Below are positions 28,105 to 37,421 of a stretch of 64,000 nucleotides of DNA, in pieces. Within the stretch, counting starts at the first letter, position 1, and every line of letters starts with the position of its first letter. A program made the translations under genes and the position numbers. The stretch is from assembly GCF_000520955.1 (NCBI RefSeq), contig NZ_JACC01000011.1:1-64000 (forward strand), given 5' to 3'. Source of the stretch: Aquimarina pacifica. Its GTDB lineage: Bacteria > Bacteroidota > Bacteroidia > Flavobacteriales > Flavobacteriaceae. Under the pieces are notes generated by a model. It was not told the origin of the DNA. It saw only the letters and a program-made list of their open reading frames with translations, and did not search any database.

Positions 28105-28335
28105 ATTAACCCCGCTTTATGCATTAGAAAATTTATTACATCTTGAAAACTGACGGAAAACCTTAAGCTTTGCTCTGTTTTTCAATTTAACCGTAGATAG
28201 CTACGCTGAAAATCAATAAAACATTTCCCCACATCATCTGGCCTCTTTATATAAAGCCAAACCATTGGCTTTACAGTGATCCTATTGCATTTTTAAGCTT
28301 CATTACAAAGTTCTAGCACATAAAGCGGGTTAAAC
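28105..28335. repeat. Intergenic element bounded by ~24-bp inverted repeats
   Basis: The ends 28105-28129 (ATTAACCCCGCTTTATGCATTAGAA) and 28311-28335 are near-perfect inverted copies, sharing TTAACCC, GCTTTATG and TAGAA. They enclose about 180 bases with an internal hairpin (CGTAG-ATAG-CTACG flanked by TTTTCA/TGAAAA). A degraded direct copy of the right part (GCTTCATTACAAAGT compared with GCCTCATGACAAAGT, then GGGTTTAAC) lies near 28468-28509. This could be a small non-autonomous element or a structured regulatory region. Confidence 0.5.
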
Positions 28336-28346
28336 TTACAATATCA

Positions 28347-28382
28347 AAAGCACATCTTTATCAAGATGTGCTTTTTGTTTTT
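28347..28382 (+). terminator. Intrinsic terminator between peptide genes
   Basis: A perfect 12-bp stem (AAAGCACATCTT pairing with AAGATGTGCTTT) closes a 4-base loop and is followed by T-rich sequence. It lies 245 bases after peptide 1 and ends that transcription unit. Confidence 0.82.
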
Positions 28383-28828
28383 AAGACTATCGTTACGTAA
28401 CTCTTTCCCTAAGTACACTGAAATAGGCACCTATCAAAAACAAAAAATACTAGCTTTTATTGGGCTTTAAAGCCTCATGACAAAGTATAATAACCTAAAC
28501 TGGGTTTAACAAAAAAATTCTTTTGCTTTTTCGAAGCTTACATTTGAAATACCCAAATCACATTCACATTGTCTTGTTATATTTTTTAAATCATGCATCA
28601 TTAATATAGAGATGTATGAATACTTAAGAAAAGTCATTGTAAGCGTATCTGTATTTACTCAGATTGCACATTGGACAATCCGGAAGTATGCTACCCAAAA
28701 TAACAGTTGATAGTTTTGGTCTCTTTATACCCTCGAAAAAATGAGCTAAAACATTTATAAAAAAAGGCAGAACACCCTGAATGCCTTAAAAGAAAATCAG
28801 GGAATAACAAATCATTAAATTTATTAAT
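28383..28828. other. Intergenic region upstream of peptide 2
   Basis: A 446-base AT-rich stretch. It contains a degraded partial copy of the element at 28105-28335 (near 28468-28509) and the CCCTCGAAAA and TCAGGGAA elements. A short stem (CCCTGA at 28775 with TCAGGG at 28797) could form in the leader RNA. No further double-glycine peptide was found. Confidence 0.45.
28730..28804 (+). promoter_or_regulatory. Shared upstream elements, peptide gene 2
   Basis: CCCTCGAAAA (28730-28739) and TCAGGGAA (28797-28804) are exact copies of the strings in front of peptide gene 1, 67 bases apart here and 58 bases apart there. Their common order and the fixed distance of TCAGGGAA to the start codon suggest common regulation. 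Confidence 0.5.
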
Positions 28829-28978
28829 ATGAAAGCATTATCAAATTTAAAAAACTTCACAACTTTAAGTAAAACTCAACAAAGCACTATTTCTGGTGGA
28901 TTTATCGGAGCAAACTGTGGTATTGATCCTTGTGCACCACCTAAACCTATTGACAATTCTGACAATGCAAATAAGTAA
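28829..28978 (+). CDS. Double-glycine leader peptide, 49 residues (peptide 2)
   Basis: A 49-residue peptide. The leader MKALSNLKNFTTLSKTQQST ends in ISGG (residues 21-24). The predicted mature product is 25 residues: it starts FIGANCGIDPC, is Cys-paired (30 and 35), Pro-rich (PPKP) and ends in a polar Asp/Asn tail. It shares the leader with peptide 1 but has an unrelated mature part, as expected for a family of secreted peptides processed by one exporter. It has its own upstream elements and a terminator at 29005-29039. Antimicrobial or signalling activity is inference. Confidence 0.72.
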   Translation: MKALSNLKNFTTLSKTQQSTISGGFIGANCGIDPCAPPKPIDNSDNANK

Positions 28979-29004
28979 TATATTTTTTTGCAGATAAATA
29001 TTAA

Positions 29005-29039
29005 AACAGCTTATCCAAATAACGATAAGCTGTTTTTTT
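29005..29039. terminator. Terminator after peptide 2, facing der
   Basis: An 11-bp stem (AACAGCTTATC pairing with GATAAGCTGTT) with an 8-base loop is followed by a seven-T run on the plus strand. It sits between convergent peptide 2 and der and may work weakly in the other direction too. Confidence 0.82.
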
Positions 29040-29040
29040 A

Positions 29041-30348
29041 TTATTTCTTCCTTAAATACACCGAAACAGGTACTCCGTGAAAATCAAATTCTTTACGTAA
29101 TTGATTCTCAAGAAAACGTTTATAAGGATCTCGTATATATTGTGGTAGATTACAAAAAAATGCAAACTGCGGTTGCGGTGTAGGTAATTGGGTAATATAT
29201 TTTATTTTCACATACTTCCCTTTATATGCTGGTGGTGGGCTACGCTCAATAATAGGCAACAACGTATCATTAAGCTCACTAGTTTTGATCTTTTTTGATC
29301 TATTTTTATATACATCGACAGCAGTCTCTATTGCTTTAAACAAACGCTGTTTTGTTAACGCCGAAATAAATACAATAGGAACATCTGTAAAAGGTTCTAT
29401 TTGCTTTCGGATGTATTTTTCGAAATCTTTGAGCGTATTACTTTCTTTATTTTCTATAAGATCCCACTTGTTTACAAGAATCACTACCCCTTTACGGTTG
29501 CGTTCTGCCAACCAAAATATGTTCTGTACTTGTCCATCAAAGCCTCGTGTCGCGTCCAAAACAATTAAACACACATCGCTATGCTCTATCGCCCGAACTG
29601 AGCGCATTACAGAATAAAACTCAAGATCTTCTTTTACTTTGGACTTACGGCGTATTCCTGCTGTATCTACCAAATTAAATTCAAAACCAAAACGATTATA
29701 CTTGGTATCAATTGCATCTCTAGTGGTACCTGCAATATCAGTTACAATGTATCTATCTTCTCCTATTAAGGCATTAATAAAAGAAGATTTTCCTGCATTA
29801 GGCCTACCAACTACAGCAAATCTAGGCAAATCATCCTGAACATCTTCTTCTTTCTCTGGCAAAGCTTCTACTAATGCATCCAAAAGTTCTCCTGTACCAC
29901 TACCATTAATACTTGCGATCGTATAATACTCCCCTAATCCCAAACTATAAAACTCTACCGCATCTGCTGCCCTCTTGGTATTATCTACTTTATTAACGGC
30001 AAGAAATACAGGTTTATCAACTTTGCGAAGTAAGTTTGCTACATCTTCATCCATTCCTGTTACCCCAGACTCTACATCGACTATAAAAATAATGGCGTCT
30101 GACTCTTCTATAGCTAACTCTACTTGTTTATCTATTTCTGATTCGAAAACATCATCACTACCAACTACATATCCACCAGTATCAATTAAAGAAAACTCAA
30201 CACCATTCCAATCACTTTTTCCATAATGACGGTCTCGTGTAACACCACTTACAGCATCAACGATCGCTTCTCTTCTTTGAATTAATCGATTAAAGAATGT
30301 TGATTTTCCGACATTTGGTCGTCCAACAATTGCTACAATACCACTCAT
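29041..30348 (-). CDS. der: Ribosome biogenesis GTPase Der
   Basis: Der (EngA), 435 residues, with two tandem GTPase domains and a C-terminal KH-like domain. Both P-loops are intact (GRPNVGKST near residue 8; GRPNAGKSS near residue 182), as are DTGG/DTAG G3 motifs and NKVD/NKWD G4 motifs. The KH-like end (about 350-435) reads [16 protein letters not shown] and is typical. It acts in 50S subunit assembly in the cytoplasm. It lies 3' to a probable terminator for the next gene and is convergent with peptide 2. Confidence 0.98.
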   Translation of the reverse strand: MSGIVAIVGRPNVGKSTFFNRLIQRREAIVDAVSGVTRDRHYGKSDWNGVEFSLIDTGGYVVGSDDVFESEIDKQVELAIEESDAIIFIVDVESGVTGMDEDVANLLRKVDKPVFLAVNKVDNTKRAADAVEFYSLGLGEYYTIASINGSGTGELLDALVEALPEKEEDVQDDLPRFAVVGRPNAGKSSFINALIGEDRYIVTDIAGTTRDAIDTKYNRFGFEFNLVDTAGIRRKSKVKEDLEFYSVMRSVRAIEHSDVCLIVLDATRGFDGQVQNIFWLAERNRKGVVILVNKWDLIENKESNTLKDFEKYIRKQIEPFTDVPIVFISALTKQRLFKAIETAVDVYKNRSKKIKTSELNDTLLPIIERSPPPAYKGKYVKIKYITQLPTPQPQFAFFCNLPQYIRDPYKRFLENQLRKEFDFHGVPVSVYLRKK

Positions 30349-30807
30349 TATTATCTTTTTCTAAATTTTGCACAAAATTAGACTTTTTATTTTAGAACTC
30401 ACTCTTAAATATCTACCTAAACTAAAATGTCTTTCTTTTCGCTGTTTCTTTTTGGCAACTCTAATATATTGAGGTTCTTTTTTGGAAATAATTCTATATA
30501 ATACTCAGAAGGACAATGTTCTTTATCATAAAATTCATCCGGTTATTTAGTCCAGCTAAAGAATGAAAATAAATATGAAGGTGGCAAAAAAAAATTCCAT
30601 GTCCCGCATTTGGGTCCATGGAACTTTTCAAAAATTGATAGTCAGTCAGTGAAATAATTACTCAAATCAAAGATAACAAGTATTGTACCTTAGTTGGTTA
30701 CTGTAAAACAACAAAGTTTTTATGGATAAATATTTAACATCTTTAATGATAACTTTAACATCTTATTTTGAAGGCAATTAGCACAATTGAATACAGAAAT
30801 ATTTATT
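30349..30807. other. Intergenic region with a minus-strand terminator
   Basis: A 459-base AT-rich stretch between der and the choice-of-anchor-I gene, both on the minus strand. Apart from the hairpin at 30586-30623 I see nothing coding. Confidence 0.4.
30586..30623 (-). terminator. Intrinsic terminator of the choice-of-anchor-I gene
   Basis: The stem TTCCATG / CATGGAA, extended by CCC / GGG around a short loop, is followed on the minus strand by a run of T residues (read as A on the plus strand at 30586-30594). It lies about 185 bases beyond the stop of the minus-strand gene at 30808. Confidence 0.65.
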
Positions 30808-32340
30808 TTAGTGATTCCTATCAATTTCATAAATCGCTACTGTGTTTGATACTTCATTGGTAACAATGATCAAATCATTCCCGGTAGGACTATCTTTTCC
30901 TTTTATTGCAATCAACCCTTCTGGGGCAATATCATTTTCATCATACAACCATTCTAAAAATGTAGGATTTGATGGATTAGTCATATCATACACCATAACT
31001 CCTCCTGTTCGCTCTAGCCCTACAAAAAGTAAAGTTCTATCCTTAACTTTTAGGGTTACTACAGCTTCGGGTTCAGTACCTTTATCATCAGATCGGCTAT
31101 CGGGCCCATCCCCTTGATTACTGTTAAACGCATTGGTATCTATATCAAAAATTGTTTTAGCTATTTGATCTCCACTATCATAAATAACAGTTCCATTAGT
31201 TGACCATATAGTAAAAGATCGGGCCCCATATCCATAAATAGCGTCATAATCTCCATCTGCATCTATATCACCGTTGGCATTGGTAATCTTTAACCTCCCT
31301 AAATTTTCTTCAGATTGTAAAGCTTCTGCATTAGGAAACACCATTGGATCAAGAGTAAGATCACCTACTCTGTCTTCCTCAGAAAAACCATCGTAATCTC
31401 TTGCATCTCCTTCATTAGCGGTAACCAAATACCCGGTTCCTCTTATGGAGACAAATTCGATTGCATCGGGCTGATAAAAACTAAGGACTGGCCAGTTCTT
31501 AAAGTTGCCTAAAACGTCATCTTTATCACTAGCATCTATTTGATTATTCGATACACTATAATCCTTTACTCCCAACCCAATAACATCGGTTATTGTTTTT
31601 GTTCTTAAATCTACTATTGCTAATCCATTATTCTCTTGTAGTGTCACATAGGCCTTCTTAGAATCTTTAGAAACAGCTATATATTCTGGTTCTACATCTT
31701 GAGCAAGGGAGGCGTTAGGTCCAAAAACCCTAAAATCATTCCCAATATCTTGCCCATTAAATGCAGTAAAATCAAGATGTGAAATTTGCTCTGTTGCAAC
31801 TTCTATAATGGTTATTGAACCTTCTGGATCATCTGTATACTCATCATTAGGCTCTCCTTCATTTGCAACAATAATGTATTTACCATTAGGGCTAAATGTT
31901 ACCATATCTGGCAATGCACCCGCAGCATAGGTATTAATTAGAACTTGAGAGCCTGAATCATAGACTGCAATCACACCATTATCCTGTTTATTTATGGCAT
32001 TCTCTAAGGCAACTGCTACCATACCGTCATGAACTGCAACACTATTAGGAATACCCGAAAGCGGTATATCTGTGCCACTAACTGGAGAACTTGGATCAGA
32101 AATATCCCAAACAGAAAGTTCTGTATCATTTGGGTTTACGATAAAAAGTTTATTTGTTTTTGGATCAAAGGCAGAGATTTCTGCGAACCCTTCATCTCCC
32201 GAACCATTAAAAAGACTACCTATTTTTGTAAATGTCAATTCGGCACTCCCGACACCACCATGATAGTCGTCTAAATTACAAGCACTGAATAGTCCTGAAA
32301 AAAATAGAGAAAAAAGAAACAATTTGTTGAAGATTTTCAT
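30808..32340 (-). CDS. Choice-of-anchor I beta-propeller lipoprotein
   Basis: A 510-residue surface lipoprotein (lipobox LFSAC, Cys20). The body is a beta-propeller of the choice-of-anchor I type, with repeated blade signatures such as LSVWDISDPSSPV, MVTFSPNGKYIIVANEGEPND, IAVSKDSKKAYVTLQENNGLAIVDL, GTGYLVTANEGDARDYDGF and PEGLIAIKGKDSPTGNDLIIVTNE. Relatives occur fused to phosphatases or sorting domains. Here only the propeller is present, anchored by lipid rather than by a sorting domain. No catalytic residues are apparent. Likely a binding or scaffolding protein on the cell surface. Confidence 0.85.
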   Translation of the reverse strand: MKIFNKLFLFSLFFSGLFSACNLDDYHGGVGSAELTFTKIGSLFNGSGDEGFAEISAFDPKTNKLFIVNPNDTELSVWDISDPSSPVSGTDIPLSGIPNSVAVHDGMVAVALENAINKQDNGVIAVYDSGSQVLINTYAAGALPDMVTFSPNGKYIIVANEGEPNDEYTDDPEGSITIIEVATEQISHLDFTAFNGQDIGNDFRVFGPNASLAQDVEPEYIAVSKDSKKAYVTLQENNGLAIVDLRTKTITDVIGLGVKDYSVSNNQIDASDKDDVLGNFKNWPVLSFYQPDAIEFVSIRGTGYLVTANEGDARDYDGFSEEDRVGDLTLDPMVFPNAEALQSEENLGRLKITNANGDIDADGDYDAIYGYGARSFTIWSTNGTVIYDSGDQIAKTIFDIDTNAFNSNQGDGPDSRSDDKGTEPEAVVTLKVKDRTLLFVGLERTGGVMVYDMTNPSNPTFLEWLYDENDIAPEGLIAIKGKDSPTGNDLIIVTNEVSNTVAIYEIDRNH

Positions 32341-32680
32341 GTTGAATAATTTGTGTGATTAAACCCTCTAAAATTCACAACAAATATTTCTTAAACGTTA
32401 TGGTAAGTATAAATAATTAACATAAAAAGATATGCTCATATATACTTTATTTACATATACTTATTCTTTAGATCTCAATAACAACTCTCTAAACATTCTA
32501 TCCCCTTTTTTTCTAATTATTATAAAATAAATCAATGAAGAAAATTGACTATTCCTATGCAAAACTTTAACGATTATGTGTTAAACAAAAAAATCAAGAA
32601 CCTCGAAAGCACCTAATGTATTATCGCCAATACAAATTTTGGGGCAATAAAATTTTCAGGAGATTGCCATCAAGGTCAAT
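32341..32680. other. Intergenic region
   Basis: A 340-base AT-rich stretch between era and the propeller gene, both minus strand. A weak imperfect hairpin (about 32620-32650, TATCGCC with GGGGCAATA) could end era transcription. No gene seen. Confidence 0.35.
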
Positions 32681-33562
32681 TTAATTGTTATATCCAAACC
32701 GCTTTAATTGATTATTATTACTCCGCCAATTTTTATTGATTTTAACGTATAATTCTATATGTATCTTTTTTCCAAAGAATTTTTCAAGATCCTTACGCGC
32801 TTGCGTTCCAACTCTTTTTAGTGCAGATCCTTTATGACCAATGATAATTCCTTTTTGAGAGTCTCTCTCGACCATAATAACTGATCGAATTCTGATTATA
32901 TCCTCATCTTCAAAAAATTCTTCGGTATCAACTTCGACTGCATAAGGGATTTCCTTTTTGTAATTCTCTAAGATTTTTTCTCGTATTGTTTCATTAACAA
33001 AAAAACGTTCGGGTTTATCTGTAAGTTGATCTTTTGGGTAAAAAGGAGGCGAATCTGGCAGCAATTCTACAATTCTGTCAAAAACTTCTTTGATATTAAA
33101 ATTTTCGAGAGCAGAAATTGGATATAATTCTGCACTTGGTACTTTTTGTGCCCAAAACTGAACTTGTTCCTCTAACTGTTCTTGATTAGATTGATCTATC
33201 TTATTAAGTAATAGTAATACAGGGATTTTTGCATTGGTAATTTTATTAAAAAACACCTCATCCTTAAGTTCTTTCTCTCCTATCTCTACCATATATATAA
33301 GTACATCAGCATCTTCGAAAGCAGATTTTACAAATCCCATCATTGACTCCTGAAGTTCATACGCTGGTTTTATTATACCAGGTGTATCTGATACAATTAC
33401 CTGGAAATCTTCTCCATTTACAATTCCCAGAATACGATGTCTTGTAGTCTGAGCCTTAGATGTTATAATAGACAGTTTTTCACCAATAAAAGCATTCATC
33501 AATGTAGATTTCCCTACATTAGGATTTCCTATTATATTTACAAAACCAGCTTTATGCGTCAT
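32681..33562 (-). CDS. era: GTPase Era
   Basis: Era, 293 residues from the ATG at 33562 (MTHKAGFVNIIGNPNVGKS). The open frame extends 17 codons upstream, but the Era family starts at this Met. The GTPase domain has GNPNVGKST, the effector TTRHRI, DTPG and NKID. The C-terminal KH domain carries VIMVERDSQKGIIIGHKGSALKRVGTQARKDLE. It binds 16S rRNA and takes part in 30S maturation. The normal length and intact motifs point to a functional essential gene. Confidence 0.97.
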   Translation of the reverse strand: MTHKAGFVNIIGNPNVGKSTLMNAFIGEKLSIITSKAQTTRHRILGIVNGEDFQVIVSDTPGIIKPAYELQESMMGFVKSAFEDADVLIYMVEIGEKELKDEVFFNKITNAKIPVLLLLNKIDQSNQEQLEEQVQFWAQKVPSAELYPISALENFNIKEVFDRIVELLPDSPPFYPKDQLTDKPERFFVNETIREKILENYKKEIPYAVEVDTEEFFEDEDIIRIRSVIMVERDSQKGIIIGHKGSALKRVGTQARKDLEKFFGKKIHIELYVKINKNWRSNNNQLKRFGYNN

Positions 33563-33847
33563 AAAAAGAATTTTAATTACGCAAAGGTAAATGAATATTG
33601 CCCAGTAAAACAATAACTAAGGCCTGAATACGGTGTCGTAAGCGTAAACTTTTCTAATCTCATTTAAAAACCTACTTTTTATTTTTTGAAAAAAACGATA
33701 TCAGTTTATTAACATTTACAGGTAAAAAGATGTTACTAAACTATTGATCAAGAATTTTTTTTTAATCAAAATTTTACTAAATTTAACATAAGTTTGTTTT
33801 CAAGAACCCCGTGAAGACTCGTTCTCGCAATTAAATCTCGGATTCGT

Positions 33848-35872
33848 TTGAAAAAAAATTTAATACTTTTTACACAAATTTTTGCAATAAAAAAATATCT
33901 CTTTTTTTATTTTGCAGTTATATTCTCCTCTCCTATCCTCTCTCAAGATCAAAGTAAAATCATAGCAAAAGCTGATCAGGTTTTTAAAGAATTTGCATAT
34001 ATCGATGCAAGAGCTATCTATTTGGATGTAGCACAGCAAGGATATACATCTAAAAACTTATTTTCTAAATTAGCAGATTCATATTATTTTACTGCGGATA
34101 TGGAAAACTCTGTAGAGTGGTATGAAAAATTAATCCAAAACTACCCTGAAGATCTCGACCCTGAATATCTATTCAGATATGCACAAAGTTTAAAAAGTGT
34201 AGAACGCTATCAGGAATCTGACCAAATAATGAATCAATTTTATGAGTTTACCAAAGGGGATAAAAGAGCTACACAATTTATAGAAAAAAGAAACTATCTC
34301 GATTTTATAGATATGCAATCAGGAAAATTTGATTTATATTCTTTGAGTATCAATTCAGAAAATTCTGAGTATGCACCCAGTTTTAATGGAAAAAATCAAA
34401 TCATTTTTGCTTCTTCTAGAGAAAAAAATGTCAGTGATACAAAACTTCATGGATGGACCAAAATGCCTTTTCTGGATTTTTATTCTTCGAATATCTCAGA
34501 AGACCAACTAAATCTTGATGAACCCGTAAAATTAAAAGGTCCAATTAACTCAAAATTTCATGAGTCATCAGCTACTTTTAGCGAAGACGGAACAACAGTG
34601 TATTTTTCGAGAAATAATTATAATAACAATAGAATAGGAAAAAATAAAGAAGGGATTATTTTACTGAAACTTTATCAAGCTACCTTCAAAAATGATAGAT
34701 GGGGAGATATTGTAGAGTTACCATTTTCTAGTAATAATTACTCGGTTTCACATCCTGCCTTAAGTGCTGACGGAAGTAAATTATACTTTGCTAGTGATAT
34801 GCCAGGTACCATAGGTCAATCAGACTTATTCGTAGTAGACATTCTGGGTAATGGAAAATTTAGTAGTCCAAGAAATCTAGGAGCCTCAATCAATACAGAG
34901 GGTAGAGAAACGTTTCCCTATATTAGTAAAGATGGCACATTATATTTTGCCAGTGATGGCCATGTTGGGTTAGGAGGACTGGATATTTTTATTGCCAAAC
35001 CAGACGAAACTGGTTTTTCTAATGCTTTTAATGTAGGAAGACCTATAAATAGCCCAAAGGATGATTTTACTTTTGTAATTAATGATGATACTGGTGTTGG
35101 TTTTTTTGCCAGCAATAGAAAAGGAGGTAAAGGGAATGATGACCTATATAGCTTCAAACAAACCGAAGAATTAATTACTTCCTGTCTTCAATATATAGAA
35201 GGCTCCGTAAAAAATAGTAGAACAAATGAAATTCTAATTGGAGCAAGCATCACATTATTAGATGACTCTAGAAATGTCATAGACCGAATGATCTCTGATG
35301 ATAATGGCCTATATAAGTTTACTATCGATTGTGAAACCAACTATATCCTGAGAACAGAATTAGACAATTTTCTACCGAGAGATATTGATTTGACAAGTGA
35401 TGATACTTTTGAGTTTACACATACCGTTCATATCCCGTTAAAACTTGATGAAACTACACTTTTATCTACTACCGTCGAGATTAATATTGGTGATGATCTG
35501 TCTAAAACACTGCAACTTGAACCCATCTATTTTGGAATCGACGATGCAGTTATTAGTTCTGATGATGAAGTAGAACTACAAAAAATAATTTCGGTACTTA
35601 AAAAATATCCAGAAATGAAAATCGATGTATGTTCGCATACCGATAGTAGATCCAGTCATTGGTACAATAAAAAACTTAGTGTAGAACGTATGCGAGCGAC
35701 CATACGTTACTTGGTAAGACAAGGAGGGATTGATTGGCGCAGATTACATGGCAAGGCTTATGGAGAACGACGCCCAATTAATAATTGTACGGATGATACC
35801 CCATGTACAGAAGAACAACATCAAGAAAATAGAAGGAGTGAGTTTATTATTACAAGAATTGGTACTGATTAA
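33848..35872 (+). CDS. PorE-like TPR/PD40/OmpA-family protein
   Basis: A 674-residue envelope protein with the PorE-type plan. It has a signal peptide (about residues 1-32), TPR helices (about 38-150), PD40/WD40-like beta-propeller repeats (about 165-440; ASFNGKNQIIFASSRE-like, HPALSADGSKLYFASDMPG, FPYISKDGTLYFASDGH), a carboxypeptidase-regulatory-like domain (about 447-530), and a C-terminal OmpA peptidoglycan-binding domain (about 555-674; IDVCSHTDSRSSHWYNKKLSVERM). The only start giving the signal peptide is TTG at 33848, since the next Met is near residue 82. T9SS PorE has this architecture, but many paralogues do too and no porP/sprF is adjacent. The exact role is open. Confidence 0.85.
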   Translation: MKKNLILFTQIFAIKKYLFFYFAVIFSSPILSQDQSKIIAKADQVFKEFAYIDARAIYLDVAQQGYTSKNLFSKLADSYYFTADMENSVEWYEKLIQNYPEDLDPEYLFRYAQSLKSVERYQESDQIMNQFYEFTKGDKRATQFIEKRNYLDFIDMQSGKFDLYSLSINSENSEYAPSFNGKNQIIFASSREKNVSDTKLHGWTKMPFLDFYSSNISEDQLNLDEPVKLKGPINSKFHESSATFSEDGTTVYFSRNNYNNNRIGKNKEGIILLKLYQATFKNDRWGDIVELPFSSNNYSVSHPALSADGSKLYFASDMPGTIGQSDLFVVDILGNGKFSSPRNLGASINTEGRETFPYISKDGTLYFASDGHVGLGGLDIFIAKPDETGFSNAFNVGRPINSPKDDFTFVINDDTGVGFFASNRKGGKGNDDLYSFKQTEELITSCLQYIEGSVKNSRTNEILIGASITLLDDSRNVIDRMISDDNGLYKFTIDCETNYILRTELDNFLPRDIDLTSDDTFEFTHTVHIPLKLDETTLLSTTVEINIGDDLSKTLQLEPIYFGIDDAVISSDDEVELQKIISVLKKYPEMKIDVCSHTDSRSSHWYNKKLSVERMRATIRYLVRQGGIDWRRLHGKAYGERRPINNCTDDTPCTEEQHQENRRSEFIITRIGTD

Positions 35873-36160
35873 ACCCTCTCTTGGAGTAGAAACATAAGAC
35901 TTATACACAGATTCATATAATTCCATTAATCTACATTTTTTCTTACAAAGGATACGATTTTTTAAAAAAGTATTATCCCAATTGTACGTTCCATGTGCTA
36001 TTAAAAGAAAATCAGCTAATTTTTCTTCTGAGACAGATCTAAAAAAGAGCATTTTGTTTCGGTAAATTGAAAAGTCTACATAATATGAACCGTTGATATC
36101 AATTAAGTAACTACTAAAAACCACAGTAACTTAAAAATAATGTTCATGTCAAAACATGTT

Positions 36161-37234
36161 TTAAAGTTGCGTATGGGATGTTTCTAATTCATAGAAAGTT
36201 ACTTGGGCATAATCATCATCATCCCCTGTATTGTTGGCATGATAAATACCTGCTTTAAAATACTGATATTGTCCACCTTCATCATAACCACTTTCGCTCA
36301 TATCCACATACTGAATAATATCTTCTTTTCCTTCGCGGGATAAAGTCACCCACATTTCATTACCTACTACTTTTATGGTATAAGAAAACTTCTCATTAAG
36401 GGCAATTCCATCTTCGGGGTTTTCACTATTGTTCCCTCTATCACCAATCATGTAATAATAGGTATCTTCTCCATGATTTATTTCATGAGCGAAATAGATA
36501 GAACCTAATGTATTATCTTTTAATTTACGGTAATATATCCTGATAGGCTCATCAGTATTGGCATGAATTTGACCTATTATTAGTCGACCTATATGACCAT
36601 TACTACCAGTAGTGGTTACTTTATTTACTGCTAATGTCGCACTCATTTCGCCATCTACTGCGGCGGCGGCGTTTAGGTCTTCAGTAGGTGCACTACTAAA
36701 TACCCAATTATTTTTATTTACACCTGTATTTTTAATACTGGTATCTCCATTTCTTAGCATTTCTCGTAATTCTACACGTACGTATTTAGTGTTTGACGAG
36801 GTTGTGGCTCCTTGTACTGGGCATCTAAACACCATACCACCATCTTCACCTGTGTAAAAATAATCTGGATGTTCAAAACCGTTGTTTAAAGCTGCTTCAT
36901 ACGTACTATCGGCCTTTCCATTATTATCATTGTCAGTAGGCAAACTAATGTACCAGCTAGATAAATCAAAATTTTCAGATGGAGAAAGGCTTGGATTTAA
37001 ACTACCACAAGGCTCAGCAGTAGTTTCTTCGGTTTCCTCAGCTTCTTCTTCTACCTCTTCCTCCTCTGTAGGGTTTTCTTCATTAGATGATTCTGTATCT
37101 GAATTATCGACAGCAGCATCATGGTTATTTTCAATTTCATTTTCAGGAGAGTTTAAGGCTTCATTCGAACTACAAGATGTAATTGAAAAACTAGCGAAAA
37201 CAATTACTAAAGCGCTTATAAATTGTATCATCAT
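36161..37234 (-). CDS. Polysaccharide lyase family 7 lipoprotein, second copy
   Basis: A 357-residue PL7 lyase. It has a lipobox SITSC (Cys21), an acidic linker (about residues 22-75), and a PL7 domain with RVELR (153-157), QIH (222-224) and YFKAG (325-329). The last is closer to the PL7 consensus than in the gene at 173. It is expected to cleave alginate at the cell surface. The two copies share the plan but differ strongly in sequence, so they are old paralogues or separate acquisitions. No SusC/D pair, alginate transporter or regulator is next to it. Confidence 0.9.
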   Translation of the reverse strand: MMIQFISALVIVFASFSITSCSSNEALNSPENEIENNHDAAVDNSDTESSNEENPTEEEEVEEEAEETEETTAEPCGSLNPSLSPSENFDLSSWYISLPTDNDNNGKADSTYEAALNNGFEHPDYFYTGEDGGMVFRCPVQGATTSSNTKYVRVELREMLRNGDTSIKNTGVNKNNWVFSSAPTEDLNAAAAVDGEMSATLAVNKVTTTGSNGHIGRLIIGQIHANTDEPIRIYYRKLKDNTLGSIYFAHEINHGEDTYYYMIGDRGNNSENPEDGIALNEKFSYTIKVVGNEMWVTLSREGKEDIIQYVDMSESGYDEGGQYQYFKAGIYHANNTGDDDDYAQVTFYELETSHTQL

Positions 37235-37421
37235 ATTTGAATTTGGTCTAAGATAATAAAAACCAACACTTAATCGATAAAAAAAGCATTTAATCTATGT
37301 TTTAATGTGAGATAAAAATCGAATTAGGAGAAATGAATGTATTATTACAAGAATTAGTATTGAGGATTACCATTAAAATAATACCAATCTTCAATACTAA
37401 TGGATGAATGTAGAATATCAC

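Noticed and set aside
28105-28335. Integron attC-like site
   Set aside because: The inverted ends suggested it, but there is no integrase, no cassette array and no clear core-site pair; kept only as an unexplained inverted repeat.
33848-35872. Calling the OmpA-family protein PorE with certainty
   Set aside because: The domain plan fits, but there are many paralogues in this phylum and no T9SS partner gene is adjacent.
35744-36124. Minus-strand open frame of 126 residues
   Set aside because: It needs a GTG start, overlaps the conserved C-terminus of the OmpA-family gene antisense, and shows no recognisable motif; it is most likely chance.
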